Below, one piece after another: positions 16,707 through 27,723 of a stretch of 64,000 bases of DNA. The number at the start of each line of letters is the position of its first letter. Position 1 is the first letter of the stretch. Below the pieces are notes generated by a model. The model did no database searches. It was not told the DNA's origin and saw nothing but the letters and a program-made list of their open reading frames with translations. This DNA comes from Burkholderiales bacterium. Its GTDB lineage: Bacteria > Pseudomonadota > Gammaproteobacteria > Burkholderiales > WYBJ01. The DNA lies in contig JADLAC010000009.1 in assembly GCA_020848435.1 (NCBI GenBank), positions 1-64,000 on the forward strand, given 5' to 3'. The translations under genes and the position numbers were made by a program.

Positions 16707-17588
16707 ATGGCAGAGATCACCGCATCGATGGTGAAGGAGCTGCGCGAGGCGACGGGGTTAGGCATGATGGAGTGCAAGAAGGCCCTGACCGAAGCCGCGG
16801 GCGACATGAAGAAGGCCGAAGAGATTCTTCGCATCAAGAGCGGCGCGAAGGCCTCCAAGCTCGCCGGACGCATCGCGGCCGAGGGCGTGATTGCCGCGCA
16901 TGTCAGTGCCGACGGCAAGCGCGGCGCGCTGGTGGAGCTCAACTGCGAGACCGATTTCGTCGCCAAGGATGCCGCCTTCGGCCAGTTTGCCCGAACCGTC
17001 GCCCAGGTGGCGGCTGAGCAGGCAGTATCGGACCTCGAAAAGCTGAACGAGACACGGCTGGCGAGCGGCGAGACGATCGATGCGGCGCGCCAGGCGTTGA
17101 GCGTCAAGCTCGGCGAGAACATGACCATGCGCCGCATGGTCCGCGTGGACGCGACAGGCCGATTGGCCTCGTATCTGCACGCAACGCGCATCGGCGTTCT
17201 GGTCGACTATAGCGGCGGCGACGAGGCGCTGGGCAAGGACCTCGCGATGCATATCGCGGCCTCCAAACCGATGGCGCTGGCGCGCGACCATGTGCCCGCG
17301 GAGCTGGTGGCGCGCGAGCGCAACATCGCCCGCGCGCGTGCCGAGGACGACGGCAAGCCCGCCAATCTGCTGGATCGCATCGCCGACGGCGCGGTGAACA
17401 AGTTTCTGTCCGAAGTGACGTTGCTCGGACAAGCGTTCGTCAAGGACGACAAGCAGACGGTGGAAAAGCTGCTCAAGACTCGCGGCGCCAGCGTCCACGG
17501 CTTCCAGATCTTCGTTCTCGGCGAAGGCATCGAGAAGAAGAAGTCCGATTTCGTGGCGGAGGTGATGGCAGCAGCAGGCCAGGCGTGA
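16707..17588 (+). CDS. tsf: Elongation factor Ts
   Basis: A 293-residue guanine nucleotide exchange factor for EF-Tu. The N-terminal UBA-like region ends in [16 protein letters not shown] and is followed by the TS-domain motif TDFVAKD (82-88), whose Asp-Phe contacts EF-Tu. Length is that of the E. coli-type protein. It lies 55 bases after rpsB and overlaps the GTG start of pyrH by 4 bases. Confidence 0.98.
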   Translation: MAEITASMVKELREATGLGMMECKKALTEAAGDMKKAEEILRIKSGAKASKLAGRIAAEGVIAAHVSADGKRGALVELNCETDFVAKDAAFGQFARTVAQVAAEQAVSDLEKLNETRLASGETIDAARQALSVKLGENMTMRRMVRVDATGRLASYLHATRIGVLVDYSGGDEALGKDLAMHIAASKPMALARDHVPAELVARERNIARARAEDDGKPANLLDRIADGAVNKFLSEVTLLGQAFVKDDKQTVEKLLKTRGASVHGFQIFVLGEGIEKKKSDFVAEVMAAAGQA

Positions 17589-18409
17589 GCTCCGACGCTA
17601 CGCTCAGCCCGGCGCCGAGCGTCGGGTCCGCCGCCGGTATCGACGAGGCGGCACGCTCGCGCCCGGCGCGCGATGCGGTATTTCGCCGGGTGCTCGTCAA
17701 GCTCTCGGGCGAAGCGCTGATGGGCGGCGATCCGTACGGGATCAACCGCGAGGTCATCGAGCGTATCGTCGACGAGATCGCCGGGATCGTGCGGCTCGGC
17801 GTCGAGACGGCGGTGGTGATCGGCGGAGGCAACATCTTTCGCGGCGTAGCACCGGCGGCCGAGGGCATGGATCGGGCGACGGCCGACTACATGGGCATGC
17901 TGGCCACGGTGATGAACGCGCTCGCCTTGCAGGATGCCATGCGCCGGGTGAGCCTCGCGAGCCGGGTGCAGTCGGCGCTCAACATCGAGCAGGTGGTCGA
18001 GCCCTACATCCGCGGCAAGGCCATGCGCTATCTCGAAGAAGGCAAGGTTGTCATTTTCGCGGCCGGCACGGGCAATCCCTTTTTCACCACGGATACGGCA
18101 GCGGCACTTCGCGGCATGGAGATGAATGTCGACATCGTGCTCAAAGCGACCAAGGTCGATGGCGTCTACACGGAGGATCCGAAGACCCATCCCGATGCCA
18201 TGCGCTACAAGCGCCTGAGCTTCGACGAGGCGATCCAGCGCAATCTCAGGGTGATGGATGCCACGGCACTCACCCTGTGCCGCGATCAGAAGCTGCCGAT
18301 CAATGTTTTCAGCATCTTCAAGCCGGGCGCATTGCGGCGCGTGATCACCGGCGAAGACGAAGGAACCCTGGTTACCTGGAAGCCGGAGGTGCGCGATGAG
18401 CGTTGCTGA
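17585..18409 (+). CDS. pyrH: UMP kinase
   Basis: A 274-residue amino acid kinase fold protein, hexameric in the family, that phosphorylates UMP. Motifs [41 protein letters not shown] and [10 protein letters not shown] are all present. The GTG start at 17585 overlaps the tsf stop by 4 bases and gives an N-terminal extension of about 30 residues rich in Ser, Ala and Pro before the usual beginning near RRVLVKLSG. No later ATG fits, so the extension is likely real. Confidence 0.96.
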   Translation: MSSDATLSPAPSVGSAAGIDEAARSRPARDAVFRRVLVKLSGEALMGGDPYGINREVIERIVDEIAGIVRLGVETAVVIGGGNIFRGVAPAAEGMDRATADYMGMLATVMNALALQDAMRRVSLASRVQSALNIEQVVEPYIRGKAMRYLEEGKVVIFAAGTGNPFFTTDTAAALRGMEMNVDIVLKATKVDGVYTEDPKTHPDAMRYKRLSFDEAIQRNLRVMDATALTLCRDQKLPINVFSIFKPGALRRVITGEDEGTLVTWKPEVRDERC

Positions 18410-18956
18410 CATACGAAAAGGCGCGGAGCACAAGATGCAGAAGAGCATCGAGGCGCTGAAGCTCGATCTCGGTAAAGTTCGGACCGGCCGGGCTCACACC
18501 GGATTGCTCGACCACATCATGGTCGACTACTACGGCAATCCCACGCCGATCCCGCAGATCGGCAGCGTGAGCCTGCTCGATGCACGCACGCTGGCGGTCA
18601 CCCCTTGGGAGAAGAAGCTGTTGCAGAGCGTCGAAAAGGCGATCCGCGACTCCGACCTGGGGCTGAATCCTGCCTCCGACGGCGAGCGGGTGCGCGTGCC
18701 GATGCCGCCGCTGACCGAAGAGCGGCGCCGCGACTTGATCAAGGTTGTGCGCCATGAGGCCGAAAATGCACGGGTCGCGGTGCGCAACATCCGCCGCGAT
18801 GCGAACAACCATTTGAAGGACATGTTGAAGAAGAAGGAAGTGCCGGAGGACCAGGAGCGCAGGGCGCAGGAGGACATCCAGAAGTTGACCGATCGATACA
18901 TAGGCGAGATCGACAAGATCCTTCAACAGAAGGAAGCCGACTTGCTCGCCGTGTAG
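18396..18956 (+). CDS. frr: Ribosome recycling factor
   Basis: A 186-residue protein, standard length, which with EF-G splits post-termination ribosomes. Visible family motifs are [21 protein letters not shown] in its two parts (KVRTGRA and [10 protein letters not shown]), [11 protein letters not shown] and VRNIRRDAN. It starts 14 bases inside the end of pyrH, so translation is likely coupled. Confidence 0.98.
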   Translation: MSVADIRKGAEHKMQKSIEALKLDLGKVRTGRAHTGLLDHIMVDYYGNPTPIPQIGSVSLLDARTLAVTPWEKKLLQSVEKAIRDSDLGLNPASDGERVRVPMPPLTEERRRDLIKVVRHEAENARVAVRNIRRDANNHLKDMLKKKEVPEDQERRAQEDIQKLTDRYIGEIDKILQQKEADLLAV

Positions 18957-18971
18957 TCGCGGGAGGGAGCG

Positions 18972-19751
18972 TTGTTCAAGAGCTCGACCCTGGCAATACC
19001 AGAGGTAGGACCGGTGCCCAGGCACATTGCCATCATCATGGATGGCAACGGGCGTTGGGCGAGGAAACGGCATTTGCCGCGCGTAGCGGGGCATCGCAAG
19101 GGCGCCGAGGCGGTTCGGGCGACGGTGCGCGGTTGCGCCGAGCGCGGTGTCGAGTACCTCACCTTGTTCGCGTTCTCGAGCGAGAACTGGCGCAGACCCG
19201 CAGACGAAGTCTCCTTTCTGATGGATCTGTTCGTCAACGCGCTCGAGCAGGAAGTCGCGAAGCTGCATGAGAACGACATCCGCTTTCGCGTGATCGGCGC
19301 GCTCGAACGCTTCGAGCCCAGGATCCAGGCATTGATACGCGATGCCGAGGCCCTAACGCGCGATAACGCCCGCCTCACCCTTACCGTCGCGGCCAATTAC
19401 GGCGGGCGCTGGGACCTGATGCAGGCGGTGAAGCGCATGCTGGCCGAACGGCCCGGCAGCGCGCAGAGCTTCACCGAGCACGACTTGGGGCGCTACCTGG
19501 CTATGAACGATGCGCCCGAGCCGGACCTGTTCATCCGTACCGGCGGCGAACAGCGCATCAGCAATTTTCTGCTGTGGCAGCTCGCGTATACCGAGCTGTA
19601 CTTTACCGACACGCTGTGGCCGGACTTCGATGCCGGCGCACTCGAGCTCGCGATCCAATCCTATCGCCGGCGCGAGCGCCGCTTCGGCCGCACCAGCGAG
19701 CAGCTACACGAGAAGCTGGCCGGGCGTCCGCTCGTCTCGGGCACGGGATGA
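18972..19751 (+). CDS. uppS: Undecaprenyl diphosphate synthase (cis-prenyltransferase)
   Basis: A 259-residue enzyme that elongates farnesyl diphosphate with isopentenyl diphosphate to the lipid carrier of cell wall synthesis. The catalytic Asp24 is in [10 protein letters not shown]; the substrate motif [14 protein letters not shown] and the C-terminal [16 protein letters not shown] are present. Start is a TTG at 18972 with GGGAGGGAG ahead of it; the next in-frame start would cut the catalytic loop. It sits 15 bases after frr. Confidence 0.97.
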   Translation: MFKSSTLAIPEVGPVPRHIAIIMDGNGRWARKRHLPRVAGHRKGAEAVRATVRGCAERGVEYLTLFAFSSENWRRPADEVSFLMDLFVNALEQEVAKLHENDIRFRVIGALERFEPRIQALIRDAEALTRDNARLTLTVAANYGGRWDLMQAVKRMLAERPGSAQSFTEHDLGRYLAMNDAPEPDLFIRTGGEQRISNFLLWQLAYTELYFTDTLWPDFDAGALELAIQSYRRRERRFGRTSEQLHEKLAGRPLVSGTG

Positions 19752-19765
19752 GCGTCTGAGCGCCC

Positions 19766-20560
19766 GTGCTTCGCGTCCGCGTACTCACCGTTCTCGTCGT
19801 TCTACCGCTGTTTCTGGGGGCATTGTTCGCCTTGCCGCAGCCGCTTTGGGGCGGCGCGATGCTCGCGGTGGTCGTTGCTGGGTGCCTCGAATGGGGACGG
19901 CTCACGCGGCTTTCGGCGCCCACGCGCGCGCTGCTCGTTGCGATCGTCGTTCTCGGCTGTCTCGCCGCCGGCTGGGCCGATCGAACCGGCGCAGGCGCAT
20001 TCGTGCTGTCTGCCGCGCTCGTCTTCTGGATCGTCATTGCACCGCTGTGGCTGCGCCGGATCGTTCCGGCGCCGGCTGGGGCGCTCGCGCTCGCCGGGAG
20101 CGTGATCCTGATCTCGGCCTGGTATGCCGCCTTCGTGCTGCAAGCCTCGGCCGCGCGGCTGCTGGCGCTGCTCGGCGTGGTCTGGATGGCGGATACGGCG
20201 GCGTACTTCGTGGGCCGAAAATTCGGCCAGCACAAGCTCGCCCCGCTGATCAGCCCCGGCAAGACGTGGGAAGGCGTGGCGGGCGCGGCAATCGGTGTGG
20301 GCGTGTATTATGCCCTCTTGTGGCTGGCGTGGGCGCCGTCGTTCCTCGCCGGCAACCGCTTGCTCGACCTGGCCGTGGTCGCCGGAATGACCGCGCTCAG
20401 CATCGAGGGCGATCTGTTCGAATCGTGGGTCAAACGCAGCGCCGGCGTGAAGGATAGCGGCAGCATACTTCCCGGCCACGGCGGCGTGCTCGATCGTATC
20501 GACGGCGTCGTTGCAGCGTTGCCTTTGGCCGCGCTGGCATCGGTCGTAGGACGAGGATGA
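19766..20560 (+). CDS. cdsA: Phosphatidate cytidylyltransferase
   Basis: A 264-residue multi-pass inner membrane enzyme that makes CDP-diacylglycerol from phosphatidate and CTP. Several hydrophobic helices precede the family signature near the C-terminus, recognisable as [13 protein letters not shown] followed by [15 protein letters not shown] and LDRIDG. The start is a GTG at 19766, 14 bases after uppS. The stop overlaps the dxr start (ATGA, 20557-20560). Confidence 0.95.
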   Translation: MLRVRVLTVLVVLPLFLGALFALPQPLWGGAMLAVVVAGCLEWGRLTRLSAPTRALLVAIVVLGCLAAGWADRTGAGAFVLSAALVFWIVIAPLWLRRIVPAPAGALALAGSVILISAWYAAFVLQASAARLLALLGVVWMADTAAYFVGRKFGQHKLAPLISPGKTWEGVAGAAIGVGVYYALLWLAWAPSFLAGNRLLDLAVVAGMTALSIEGDLFESWVKRSAGVKDSGSILPGHGGVLDRIDGVVAALPLAALASVVGRG

Positions 20561-21804
20561 TCGGCATGGGGACGCGCGGAATCACCCTGCTTGGTTCGAC
20601 CGGTAGCATCGGCACCAACGCGCTCGCCGTGATCGCACGAGAGCCTGAGCGCTTCCGTGTCGTTGCCTTGACGGCGCACGCCAGCGCGGAAGCATTGATC
20701 GCTCAGTGCTTGCAATTCCAGCCGCGCTACGCGGTGCTATCCGATGCGGCCGAGGCGGAGCGCGTGCGCGCCCGACTGCGTTGCGCCGGGTGTGCTTGCA
20801 CGGTCTTGCACGGACGCGAGGGATTCGAGCGGGTCGCGACGCTGCCCGAGGTCGACACGGTGATCGCCGGTATCGTTGGCGCTGCCGGGCTGCATCCGAC
20901 CCTCGCCGCCGTGAGAGCCGGCAAGCGAGTACTCCTGGCCAACAAGGAAGCGCTGGTGATGGCGGGCAAGGTCTTCATGTCCGCGGTGCGCGAGCATGGC
21001 GCCACCTTGCTGCCGATCGACAGCGAGCACAACGCGATTCTCCAAGCGCTGCCGCGCGAGTTTCGCGGCGACCTGGATGCGGTCGGGGTCCGGCGCATCG
21101 TCCTCACTGCCTCCGGTGGACCGTTTCGGCTCTCAGCGGCGCACGAGTTGGAGGCGGTGACGGCCGAGCAGGCGTGCGCCCATCCGAACTGGGTGATGGG
21201 CCGCAAGATTTCGGTCGATTCGGCCACCATGATGAACAAGGGCTTGGAAGTGATCGAAGCCCACTGGTTGTTCGGTGCCCCGCAGGAGCGCATCGGCGTG
21301 GTGATACACCCGCAGAGCATCGTCCATTCCATGGTCGAGTACCGCGACGGCTCGACCGTGGCGCAACTTGGCCAACCCGACATGCGTACGCCGATCGCAT
21401 ATGCGTTGTCGTATCCGGAGCGCATCGAGTCGGGGGTCGAGCCGCTCGATCTCACCCGCGTCGGCCGGCTGGATTTCCACGCCCCCGACTTGGAGCGTTT
21501 CCCGTGCTTACGCCTTGCCTACGCGGCGCTGCGCCGAGGCGCTACGGCGCCCGCGGTATTGAACGCGGCGAACGAAGTGGCGGTGGCGGCGTTTCTCGCC
21601 GGCGAGATCGCGTTCCCGCGCATCGGCGAGTTGATCGAGGCGGTGCTCGCACAGGTGGGGGTCAGCGAGGCCGCCACGCTCGAGGCCGCGCTCGATGCGG
21701 ATCGGCTCGCGCGCGAGCGTGCGCGCTCGTGGATCGAGCGCCAGCGCGCCGGCGTAGCGCTCGCCGCGCCGGCGCCGGTTCGATTGCGTAACAGCATGTC
21801 CTGA
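20557..21804 (+). CDS. dxr: 1-deoxy-D-xylulose 5-phosphate reductoisomerase
   Basis: A 415-residue enzyme, second step of the MEP isoprenoid pathway. The NADPH-binding loop GSTGSIG lies near the N-terminus, and catalytic regions [21 protein letters not shown] and [25 protein letters not shown] sequence (here [17 protein letters not shown]) are visible. Either ATG at 20557 or ATG at 20566 could start it; the first overlaps cdsA by 4 bases and is preferred. Together with uppS it places isoprenoid carrier synthesis in this cluster. Confidence 0.96.
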   Translation: MIGMGTRGITLLGSTGSIGTNALAVIAREPERFRVVALTAHASAEALIAQCLQFQPRYAVLSDAAEAERVRARLRCAGCACTVLHGREGFERVATLPEVDTVIAGIVGAAGLHPTLAAVRAGKRVLLANKEALVMAGKVFMSAVREHGATLLPIDSEHNAILQALPREFRGDLDAVGVRRIVLTASGGPFRLSAAHELEAVTAEQACAHPNWVMGRKISVDSATMMNKGLEVIEAHWLFGAPQERIGVVIHPQSIVHSMVEYRDGSTVAQLGQPDMRTPIAYALSYPERIESGVEPLDLTRVGRLDFHAPDLERFPCLRLAYAALRRGATAPAVLNAANEVAVAAFLAGEIAFPRIGELIEAVLAQVGVSEAATLEAALDADRLARERARSWIERQRAGVALAAPAPVRLRNSMS

Positions 21805-22000
21805 GTCCGAAATTCGCCGCATAAGAGATGCCGAGAATCGACGCCATACTTTGTCGCGAATCCTCGCCAGGTGTCCAACCTGGCTGCGGTTCGCTTCGCG
21901 TCTGGCGCCGATTTCGCCACTTTTGCCATTCACGGTGTCGTTGTCGGGCTCGGCGATATAGCGACGAACCGCGGACTCAGGACACTGGAGGGTCCGTGCA
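21805..22000. other. Intergenic region dxr-rseP
   Basis: At 196 bases this is the largest gap inside the rpsB-rnhB cluster. I see no credible gene and no clear promoter, but it is long enough for an internal promoter for the envelope-assembly genes. GGAGGG near 21988 serves as ribosome binding site of rseP. Confidence 0.4.
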
Positions 22001-23368
22001 GTGACGCTGTTGACCACGATCGTCGCCTTCGTTCTTGCGCTGGGCTCGCTCATTCTGTTTCATGAGCTCGGCCATTACTTGGTGGCCCGCGCCCTCGGGG
22101 TGAAAGTCCTGCGTTTCTCGATCGGCTTCGGCCGAGCGCTCGTCAGCCGCACATTCGGGAAGGACAAGACCGAGTGGGTGATCGCGGCCTTCCCGCTCGG
22201 CGGCTACGTGAAGATGGTCGACGAGCGCGAAGGCCAGGTCGCGCCCGCCGATCTCGCGCGTGCATTCAACCGCCAGTCGGTCTACCGGCGCTTCGTCATC
22301 GTCGCCGCGGGCCCGGTCGCCAACTTCCTGCTCGCCATCGTCATCTATTGGGTGCTGTTCATCTCGGGGATGCCCGGACTGCGCCCGATCGTGGACACCC
22401 CGCCCGCGGCGACGGCCGCGCACGCGGCCGGCTTCCAGGCCGGCGATACGCTGCTCAGGATCGGCAGCGAACCGGTCGCCACCTGGCAGGATGCGCGCTG
22501 GATACTGTTGCAGCACGCGGTCAATCGCGGCTCGGTGCGCATCGAAGTCAGCGACCGGCGCGGCTACATCGAGCTGCGCACCTTGGATCTGTCGCGCATG
22601 ACGCCCGAGGATCTCGATGGGGATTTCCTGCGTACCGCCGGCCTGGTGCGCTTCAATCCGCCCGTGGCGCCGGTGCTCGGCCACGTCGTTCCAGGGGGGC
22701 CGGCGGAGCGTGCCGGCTTGCGCCCCGGCGATCGCATCATGGCGATCGACGGCGTGCCGGTGGAGCAGTGGCAGGATGTGGTCGCCAAGGTGAGGGAACA
22801 TCCTGCCGCGGGACTCGAGTTCAGCATAGAACGTGCGGGCGGCGTGCGCTCGACGATCAAGCTAAACACCGATTCGGTGCTCGAAGCGGGGAAATCGATC
22901 GGGCGTATCGGCGCGGCACCGCGGCTCGACCAGCAAGCGCTACGCTCGGTGCTAACCGAGGTCCGATACGGCGTCGGCGAAAGCCTCGGCCGGGCGATCG
23001 CCAAGACCTGGGAAACGTCCCTGTTCAGCCTGCGCATGCTGGGCAAGATGCTGACCGGCCACATCTCGCTCAAGAATCTGTCGGGGCCGATCACCATCGC
23101 GGATTATGCGGGTCAGTCGGCGCAGGTGGGCTGGGTCGCCTACTTGAGCTTCGTCGCGCTGATCAGCATCAGTCTCGGCGTGCTCAACCTGCTGCCCGTG
23201 CCGCTATTGGATGGCGGGCATCTCATGTATTATATGATCGAAATTCTAAAGGGCAGGCCGGTCTCCGAGCGTGCCATGCAGATCGGTCAGCATGTCGGCA
23301 TGGCGGTGCTCTTCACATTGATGCTCCTCGCCCTCTATAACGACGTGAACCGGCTGATCAGCAACTGA
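22001..23368 (+). CDS. rseP: Site-2 intramembrane zinc metalloprotease RseP
   Basis: A 455-residue polytopic membrane protease. The zinc motif HELGH is at 21-25 inside the first membrane helix and the third ligand region reads LLPVPLLDGGH near the C-terminus. Two PDZ-like regions lie in the periplasmic loop, each with a Pro-Ala-rich A-x-x-A-G-x-x-x-G-D motif (AAGFQAGD and RAGLRPGD). In E. coli RseP cleaves RseA to release sigma-E. The start is GTG at 22001 with GGAGGG ahead. bamA follows after 5 bases, linking envelope stress sensing to outer membrane assembly. Confidence 0.96.
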   Translation: MTLLTTIVAFVLALGSLILFHELGHYLVARALGVKVLRFSIGFGRALVSRTFGKDKTEWVIAAFPLGGYVKMVDEREGQVAPADLARAFNRQSVYRRFVIVAAGPVANFLLAIVIYWVLFISGMPGLRPIVDTPPAATAAHAAGFQAGDTLLRIGSEPVATWQDARWILLQHAVNRGSVRIEVSDRRGYIELRTLDLSRMTPEDLDGDFLRTAGLVRFNPPVAPVLGHVVPGGPAERAGLRPGDRIMAIDGVPVEQWQDVVAKVREHPAAGLEFSIERAGGVRSTIKLNTDSVLEAGKSIGRIGAAPRLDQQALRSVLTEVRYGVGESLGRAIAKTWETSLFSLRMLGKMLTGHISLKNLSGPITIADYAGQSAQVGWVAYLSFVALISISLGVLNLLPVPLLDGGHLMYYMIEILKGRPVSERAMQIGQHVGMAVLFTLMLLALYNDVNRLISN

Positions 23369-23373
23369 TAAGA

Positions 23374-25644
23374 ATGCAATTATCGCGTCTGCTGTGGTTA
23401 AGCGCGTTGCTTGTCGGCTGCGGCCGGGCGCTCGCCCTGGAGCCGTTCGTCGTCAAGGACATCCGTGTCGAAGGCATCCAGCGCACCGAGGCCGGCACGG
23501 TCTTCAGCTACCTGCCGGTCAAGGTCGGTGAAACTCTAACCGAGGAAAAGGCCGCGGCCGCGATTCGCGCCCTGTACGCGACCGGGTTCTTCCGCGATGT
23601 CACCTTGGAAGCCGACAACGGCGTGCTGATCGTCACCGTCCTGGAGCGTCCCAGCGTCGCCCAGCTCGAGTTCACCGGCGTGAAGGAGTTCGAGCCCGAC
23701 CAGCTCAAGAGCGGCTTGAAGCAAGTCGGCCTGGCGGAAGGCAGGATCTTCGATCGGTCGTTGCTCGAGCGCGCCGAGCAGGAGCTCAAACGGCAGTACG
23801 TGAGCCGCGGCAAGTACGCGGCCACGGTCACGACGACGGTGACGCCGCTCGAACGCAATCGAGTGGCGGTCAACTTCACCGTCGAGGAAGGCGACGTCGC
23901 CAAGATCCGCCAGATCAGCATCATCGGGGCCAAGGCCTTTCGCGAGCGCGACCTGCTTGATCAGATGGTGCTGCGCACCCCGGGCCTGATGACGTGGTTC
24001 TCCAAGCACGACCAGTACTCGCGGCAGAAGCTGCAGGCGGACCTGGAAACGCTGCGCTCGTTCTACCTCAACCGCGGCTACCTCGAGTTCAGCATCGATT
24101 CCACCCAGGTCTCGATCACGCCGGACAAGAAGGACGTCTACATCACCGTCGGCATCACCGAGGGCGAGAAATACACGGTGTCCGATGTGCGTCTGGCGGG
24201 CGAAATGCTGGTGCCCGAAGCGGAGCTGCGCAAGCTGGTCAAGCTGAAAGCGGGCGACGTGTTCTCGCGCGAGGTGTTGACCGAGTCGACCAAGGCGATC
24301 TCGGATCGCCTTGGCAACGACGGCTACGCCTTCGCGAACGTCAACGCGGCTCCAGACGTGGATCGGGCGAAGCGCCAGGTGGCGTTCACGTTCTTCATCG
24401 ATCCGGGCCGCCGGGTGTACGTGCGACGTATCAACGTCGCCGGCAACACCCGGACGCGCGACGAGGTGATCCGGCGCGAGATGCGCCAGGTCGAAGGCGG
24501 GTGGTATTCGGCCGAGAAGGTGAACAACTCGCGCAGCCGGATCGACCGCCTGGGCTATTTCACCGACGTGAGCGTCGAAACCCCGAGTGTTCCGGGCACG
24601 ACGGATCAAGTCGACATCAACGTCACGATCACCGAGAAGCCCACCGGCAACTTGCTCCTCGGCGCCGGCTTTTCCAGCAGCGAAGGGCTGATCGTATCCG
24701 GCGCCATCACCCAGTCCAACATTTTCGGCTCAGGCAATCACCTGGGGCTGCAACTCAACAGCAGCAAGGTCAATACCGTCTATGCGCTCTCGCTCACCGA
24801 GCCGTACTTCACGGTCGACGGTGTGAGCCGCGGCTTCGACATCTACAAGCGCAATGTCGATCCGACCAGCATCGATTCGGGCCGATTCCGCACCTCGACC
24901 ATCGGCGCACAGTTGCGCTTCGGCGTTCCGATCACCGACCTCGATACGATTCACTATGGGCTCGGCGCCGAGCGCACCGAGTTGACGACCTTCCCAGACA
25001 GCCCGCAGCGCTTTCTGGGCTTCGTGAACACTTTCGGCTCGACCAACTCCTCGCTGCTCGCCACGATCGGCTGGGCACGCGACGGGCGCGATAGCGTCAT
25101 CTATCCCACCACGGGGCGTTTGCAACGGCTCAACCTCGAAGCGAGCCTGCCGGGCGGGGATCTGCGCTATTACAAGGCGACCTATCAGCACCAGTGGTAT
25201 TACCCGCTGTCTCGGTTCTATACGATCATGCTCAACGGGGAGCTGGGCGTGGGCGACGGGTTGAACGGCAAGCCGCTGCCCTTCTTCAAGAACCTCTATG
25301 CCGGCGGCGTGACCTCGGTGCGAGGATACGAAACCAATTCGCTTGGTCCCAAGGATACGCTGGGAGATCCCATCGGCGGCAGCCGGCGCCTGGTGCTCAA
25401 CGCTGAATTCCTGTTTCCATTCCCGGGCCTGGCAAACGATAAGTCGGTGCGCATGAGCGCCTTTGTCGATACCGGGATGATCGCCGACAAGTTCGACTCC
25501 GACGCGGTGCGCAACTCGGTCGGCCTGGCCGTGTCGTGGATCTCGCCCTTGGGGCCGTTGAAGGTCAGCGTGGCGCAGCCGGTGAACGACAAGCCGCAGG
25601 ATCGGGTACAGCGCTTTCAGTTCCAGTTCGGCACCACGTTCTGA
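23374..25644 (+). CDS. bamA: Outer membrane protein assembly factor BamA
   Basis: A 756-residue Omp85 protein: signal peptide (1 to about 21, Ala-Leu-Ala cut), five POTRA domains (about 25-415) and a 16-strand beta barrel (about 425-756). The barrel loop motif VRGYE is at about 649 and the chain ends in Phe (GTTF), the outer membrane targeting signal. It inserts beta-barrel proteins into the outer membrane. The signal peptide also holds Leu13-Val14-Gly15-Cys16, which resembles a lipobox; see findings. The gene is followed by skp. Confidence 0.97.
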   Translation: MQLSRLLWLSALLVGCGRALALEPFVVKDIRVEGIQRTEAGTVFSYLPVKVGETLTEEKAAAAIRALYATGFFRDVTLEADNGVLIVTVLERPSVAQLEFTGVKEFEPDQLKSGLKQVGLAEGRIFDRSLLERAEQELKRQYVSRGKYAATVTTTVTPLERNRVAVNFTVEEGDVAKIRQISIIGAKAFRERDLLDQMVLRTPGLMTWFSKHDQYSRQKLQADLETLRSFYLNRGYLEFSIDSTQVSITPDKKDVYITVGITEGEKYTVSDVRLAGEMLVPEAELRKLVKLKAGDVFSREVLTESTKAISDRLGNDGYAFANVNAAPDVDRAKRQVAFTFFIDPGRRVYVRRINVAGNTRTRDEVIRREMRQVEGGWYSAEKVNNSRSRIDRLGYFTDVSVETPSVPGTTDQVDINVTITEKPTGNLLLGAGFSSSEGLIVSGAITQSNIFGSGNHLGLQLNSSKVNTVYALSLTEPYFTVDGVSRGFDIYKRNVDPTSIDSGRFRTSTIGAQLRFGVPITDLDTIHYGLGAERTELTTFPDSPQRFLGFVNTFGSTNSSLLATIGWARDGRDSVIYPTTGRLQRLNLEASLPGGDLRYYKATYQHQWYYPLSRFYTIMLNGELGVGDGLNGKPLPFFKNLYAGGVTSVRGYETNSLGPKDTLGDPIGGSRRLVLNAEFLFPFPGLANDKSVRMSAFVDTGMIADKFDSDAVRNSVGLAVSWISPLGPLKVSVAQPVNDKPQDRVQRFQFQFGTTF

Positions 25645-25676
25645 GCGTGGCCTCGTCCTGTGTGAGGAGAAATCTC

Positions 25677-26180
25677 GTGAACGCCGTTCGCATGTGCATC
25701 TTGTTCGCCGGCCTGATCATGGCGCCCGCGCTCGGTTGGGCCGCAGAGCTGAAGATCGGTTTTCTCGACGCCGAGCGTGTCAATCGCGAATCGGCCCCCG
25801 CGATCCGGGCCAGCAAGGAGCTGGAGCGCGAGTTCGCGCCCCGCATCCAGGAGCTGCAAAAAATGGAGAAGCAGCTCAAGGATGCCCAGGGCGCGCTGGA
25901 GAAGGACGCGCTGACCATGAGCGAAAGCGAGCGCGGCAGGCGCGAGCAGGATATGGGGCGGCTGAGCCGCGAGTTTCAGCGCGCCCAGCGCGAGTATCGG
26001 GAAGACCTCAATCAGCGCCGCAACGAAAAGCTCGCCGACTTGTTCCAGCGCGCGAATCGCGTCATTCAGCAGATCGCCGAAGCGGAGAAGTTCGACCTCA
26101 TCCTGCAGGAGGCGGTCTACCGCAGCCCGCGCATCGACATCACCGATAAGGTGCTCAAGGCACTGAGCGGCGAGAAATAG
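25677..26180 (+). CDS. skp: Periplasmic chaperone Skp/OmpH
   Basis: A 167-residue precursor. I chose the GTG at 25677 because GAGGAG lies 8 bases upstream and it gives a proper signal peptide of about 22 residues (cut after GWA). The mature part starts with KIGFLDAERV, typical for OmpH family proteins, and continues in long charged helices, the tentacles of the Skp trimer, before DLILQEAVYRSPRIDIT. It carries unfolded outer membrane proteins to BamA, encoded just upstream. Confidence 0.93.
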   Translation: MNAVRMCILFAGLIMAPALGWAAELKIGFLDAERVNRESAPAIRASKELEREFAPRIQELQKMEKQLKDAQGALEKDALTMSESERGRREQDMGRLSREFQRAQREYREDLNQRRNEKLADLFQRANRVIQQIAEAEKFDLILQEAVYRSPRIDITDKVLKALSGEK

Positions 26181-26236
26181 TCTCGATGCGAGCATAGAGG
26201 CGCGGCCCTCGCCGGGCTTGCTCAAGAGCGTCCCGC

Positions 26237-27280
26237 ATGCGCACGGCCCGGAGTTTCAGTCTCGGCGAGCTCGTGGACTGCCTGGGCGGCGAGCTGCGCG
26301 GCAGCCGCGAGCAGCGCATCGTGCAGATCGCCCCGCTGGAGAGCGCAGGCCCCGAGCATATTTCGTTTCTGGCGCGGGAAGCCTTGCGTGATGCGCTGTC
26401 CGCATCACGCGCCGGCGCGGTGATCGTCGCCCCCGGCGCTGCCGTCGAAGGGCGCGCGCACATCGTTGCCCCCAATCCGTACGCCTACTTCATTCGCGTT
26501 GCCGCCTTGCTCAATCCGGACCCCGAGCCGGAAGGATCCGTCCACGCGTCGGCGTTCGTCCATGCCGAGGCCCGGGTCGCCGCTTCGGCCGAAATCGGGC
26601 CCTTCGTATCGGTCGACCGTGGCGCGTGCATCGGCGAGCGCGTGAGGCTTGGAGCGGGCTGCCGGATCGGCGCCCATGCGGCGATCGGGGACGATTCCCG
26701 CCTGCATGCCAACGTTTGTGTTTATGCCCATTGCGTGATCGGCATGCGGGCGGTCATCAACGCCGGCGCGATCGTCGGTTCGGACGGCTTCGGCGGTGCG
26801 CTCGACCACGGCCGCTGGATCAAGATGCCGCATATCGGCCGCGTGCTGATCGGCGACGATGTCGAGATCGGTGCCAATACGACGATCGACCGTGGCGCCA
26901 TGGCCGATACCGTCATTTGCGACGGTGTCAAGCTGGACAATCAGATCCAGGTAGGTCATAACGTCTACATCGGCGCGCACACGACCATCGCCGGCTGCAC
27001 GGGAATCGCCGGCAGCACGCGAATCGGCGCGCATTGCGTAATAGGTGGCGCCGCTCGCTTCACCGGCCATTTGGAGCTGGCGGAGCGCGTGCACGTTTCG
27101 GCGGGTACGTTCGTGACGCGCTCGATCGACAAGCCCGGCCGCTACAGCGGGGTCTACCCGATGAGCGATCACCGGCGCTGGTTGAAGAGCGCAGCGCGCG
27201 TGCGCCGCTTGGGGGAGGCGGGTTCGCCGCCACGCGGCGATTCAGGGACACGACAAGAAGATGACGACAATGCGCATTGA
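26237..27280 (+). CDS. lpxD: UDP-3-O-acylglucosamine N-acyltransferase LpxD
   Basis: A 347-residue left-handed beta-helix acyltransferase, third step of lipid A synthesis. An N-terminal uridine-binding domain (about 1-100, [13 protein letters not shown]) precedes many hexapeptide repeats such as [20 protein letters not shown]. The catalytic His is expected in [20 protein letters not shown] sequence (here [14 protein letters not shown] followed by [19 protein letters not shown]). It overlaps fabZ by 20 bases. Confidence 0.96.
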   Translation: MRTARSFSLGELVDCLGGELRGSREQRIVQIAPLESAGPEHISFLAREALRDALSASRAGAVIVAPGAAVEGRAHIVAPNPYAYFIRVAALLNPDPEPEGSVHASAFVHAEARVAASAEIGPFVSVDRGACIGERVRLGAGCRIGAHAAIGDDSRLHANVCVYAHCVIGMRAVINAGAIVGSDGFGGALDHGRWIKMPHIGRVLIGDDVEIGANTTIDRGAMADTVICDGVKLDNQIQVGHNVYIGAHTTIAGCTGIAGSTRIGAHCVIGGAARFTGHLELAERVHVSAGTFVTRSIDKPGRYSGVYPMSDHRRWLKSAARVRRLGEAGSPPRGDSGTRQEDDDNAH

Positions 27281-27704
27281 CGAGATTCTGAAGTACCTGC
27301 CGCATCGCTATCCCTTCCTGCTGATCGATCGGGTCGACTCGCTCGAGCCCGGAGCACGCATCGTCGCGGTGAAGAACGTCACCATCAACGAGCCGTTCTT
27401 CGTCGGCCATTTCCCCTATCACCCCGTCATGCCTGGGGTGCTGGTGATCGAAGCGCTGGCGCAGGCCGCGGCGATCCTCACCTTTCGCACCCGCAACCAT
27501 CTGCCCGACGACAAGTCGATCTACTATTTCGTCGGCATAGACCACGCGCGCTTCAAGCGGCCGGTGATTCCCGGCGATCGGCTGGAACTGCACGTGAGCA
27601 TCGCGCGGGAAATGCGCGGTCTATGGAAATTCAAGGGCGAGGCGCACGTGGATTCCACGCTCGCGGCCGAAGCCGAGCTGCTGTGCACCTTGCGGGCGTT
27701 GTGA
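27261..27704 (+). CDS. fabZ: 3-hydroxyacyl-[ACP] dehydratase FabZ
   Basis: A 147-residue hot-dog fold dehydratase of fatty acid synthesis. The catalytic pair is His50 in [11 protein letters not shown] and Glu64 in VIEALAQAA. The start is ATG 27261 or ATG 27270; both lie near the lpxD end. Placement between lpxD and lpxA is typical: FabZ and LpxA compete for the same 3-hydroxyacyl-ACP pool. Confidence 0.97.
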   Translation: MTTMRIDEILKYLPHRYPFLLIDRVDSLEPGARIVAVKNVTINEPFFVGHFPYHPVMPGVLVIEALAQAAAILTFRTRNHLPDDKSIYYFVGIDHARFKRPVIPGDRLELHVSIAREMRGLWKFKGEAHVDSTLAAEAELLCTLRAL

Positions 27705-27723
27705 AAGCAGGTCTCGCGTCTCG

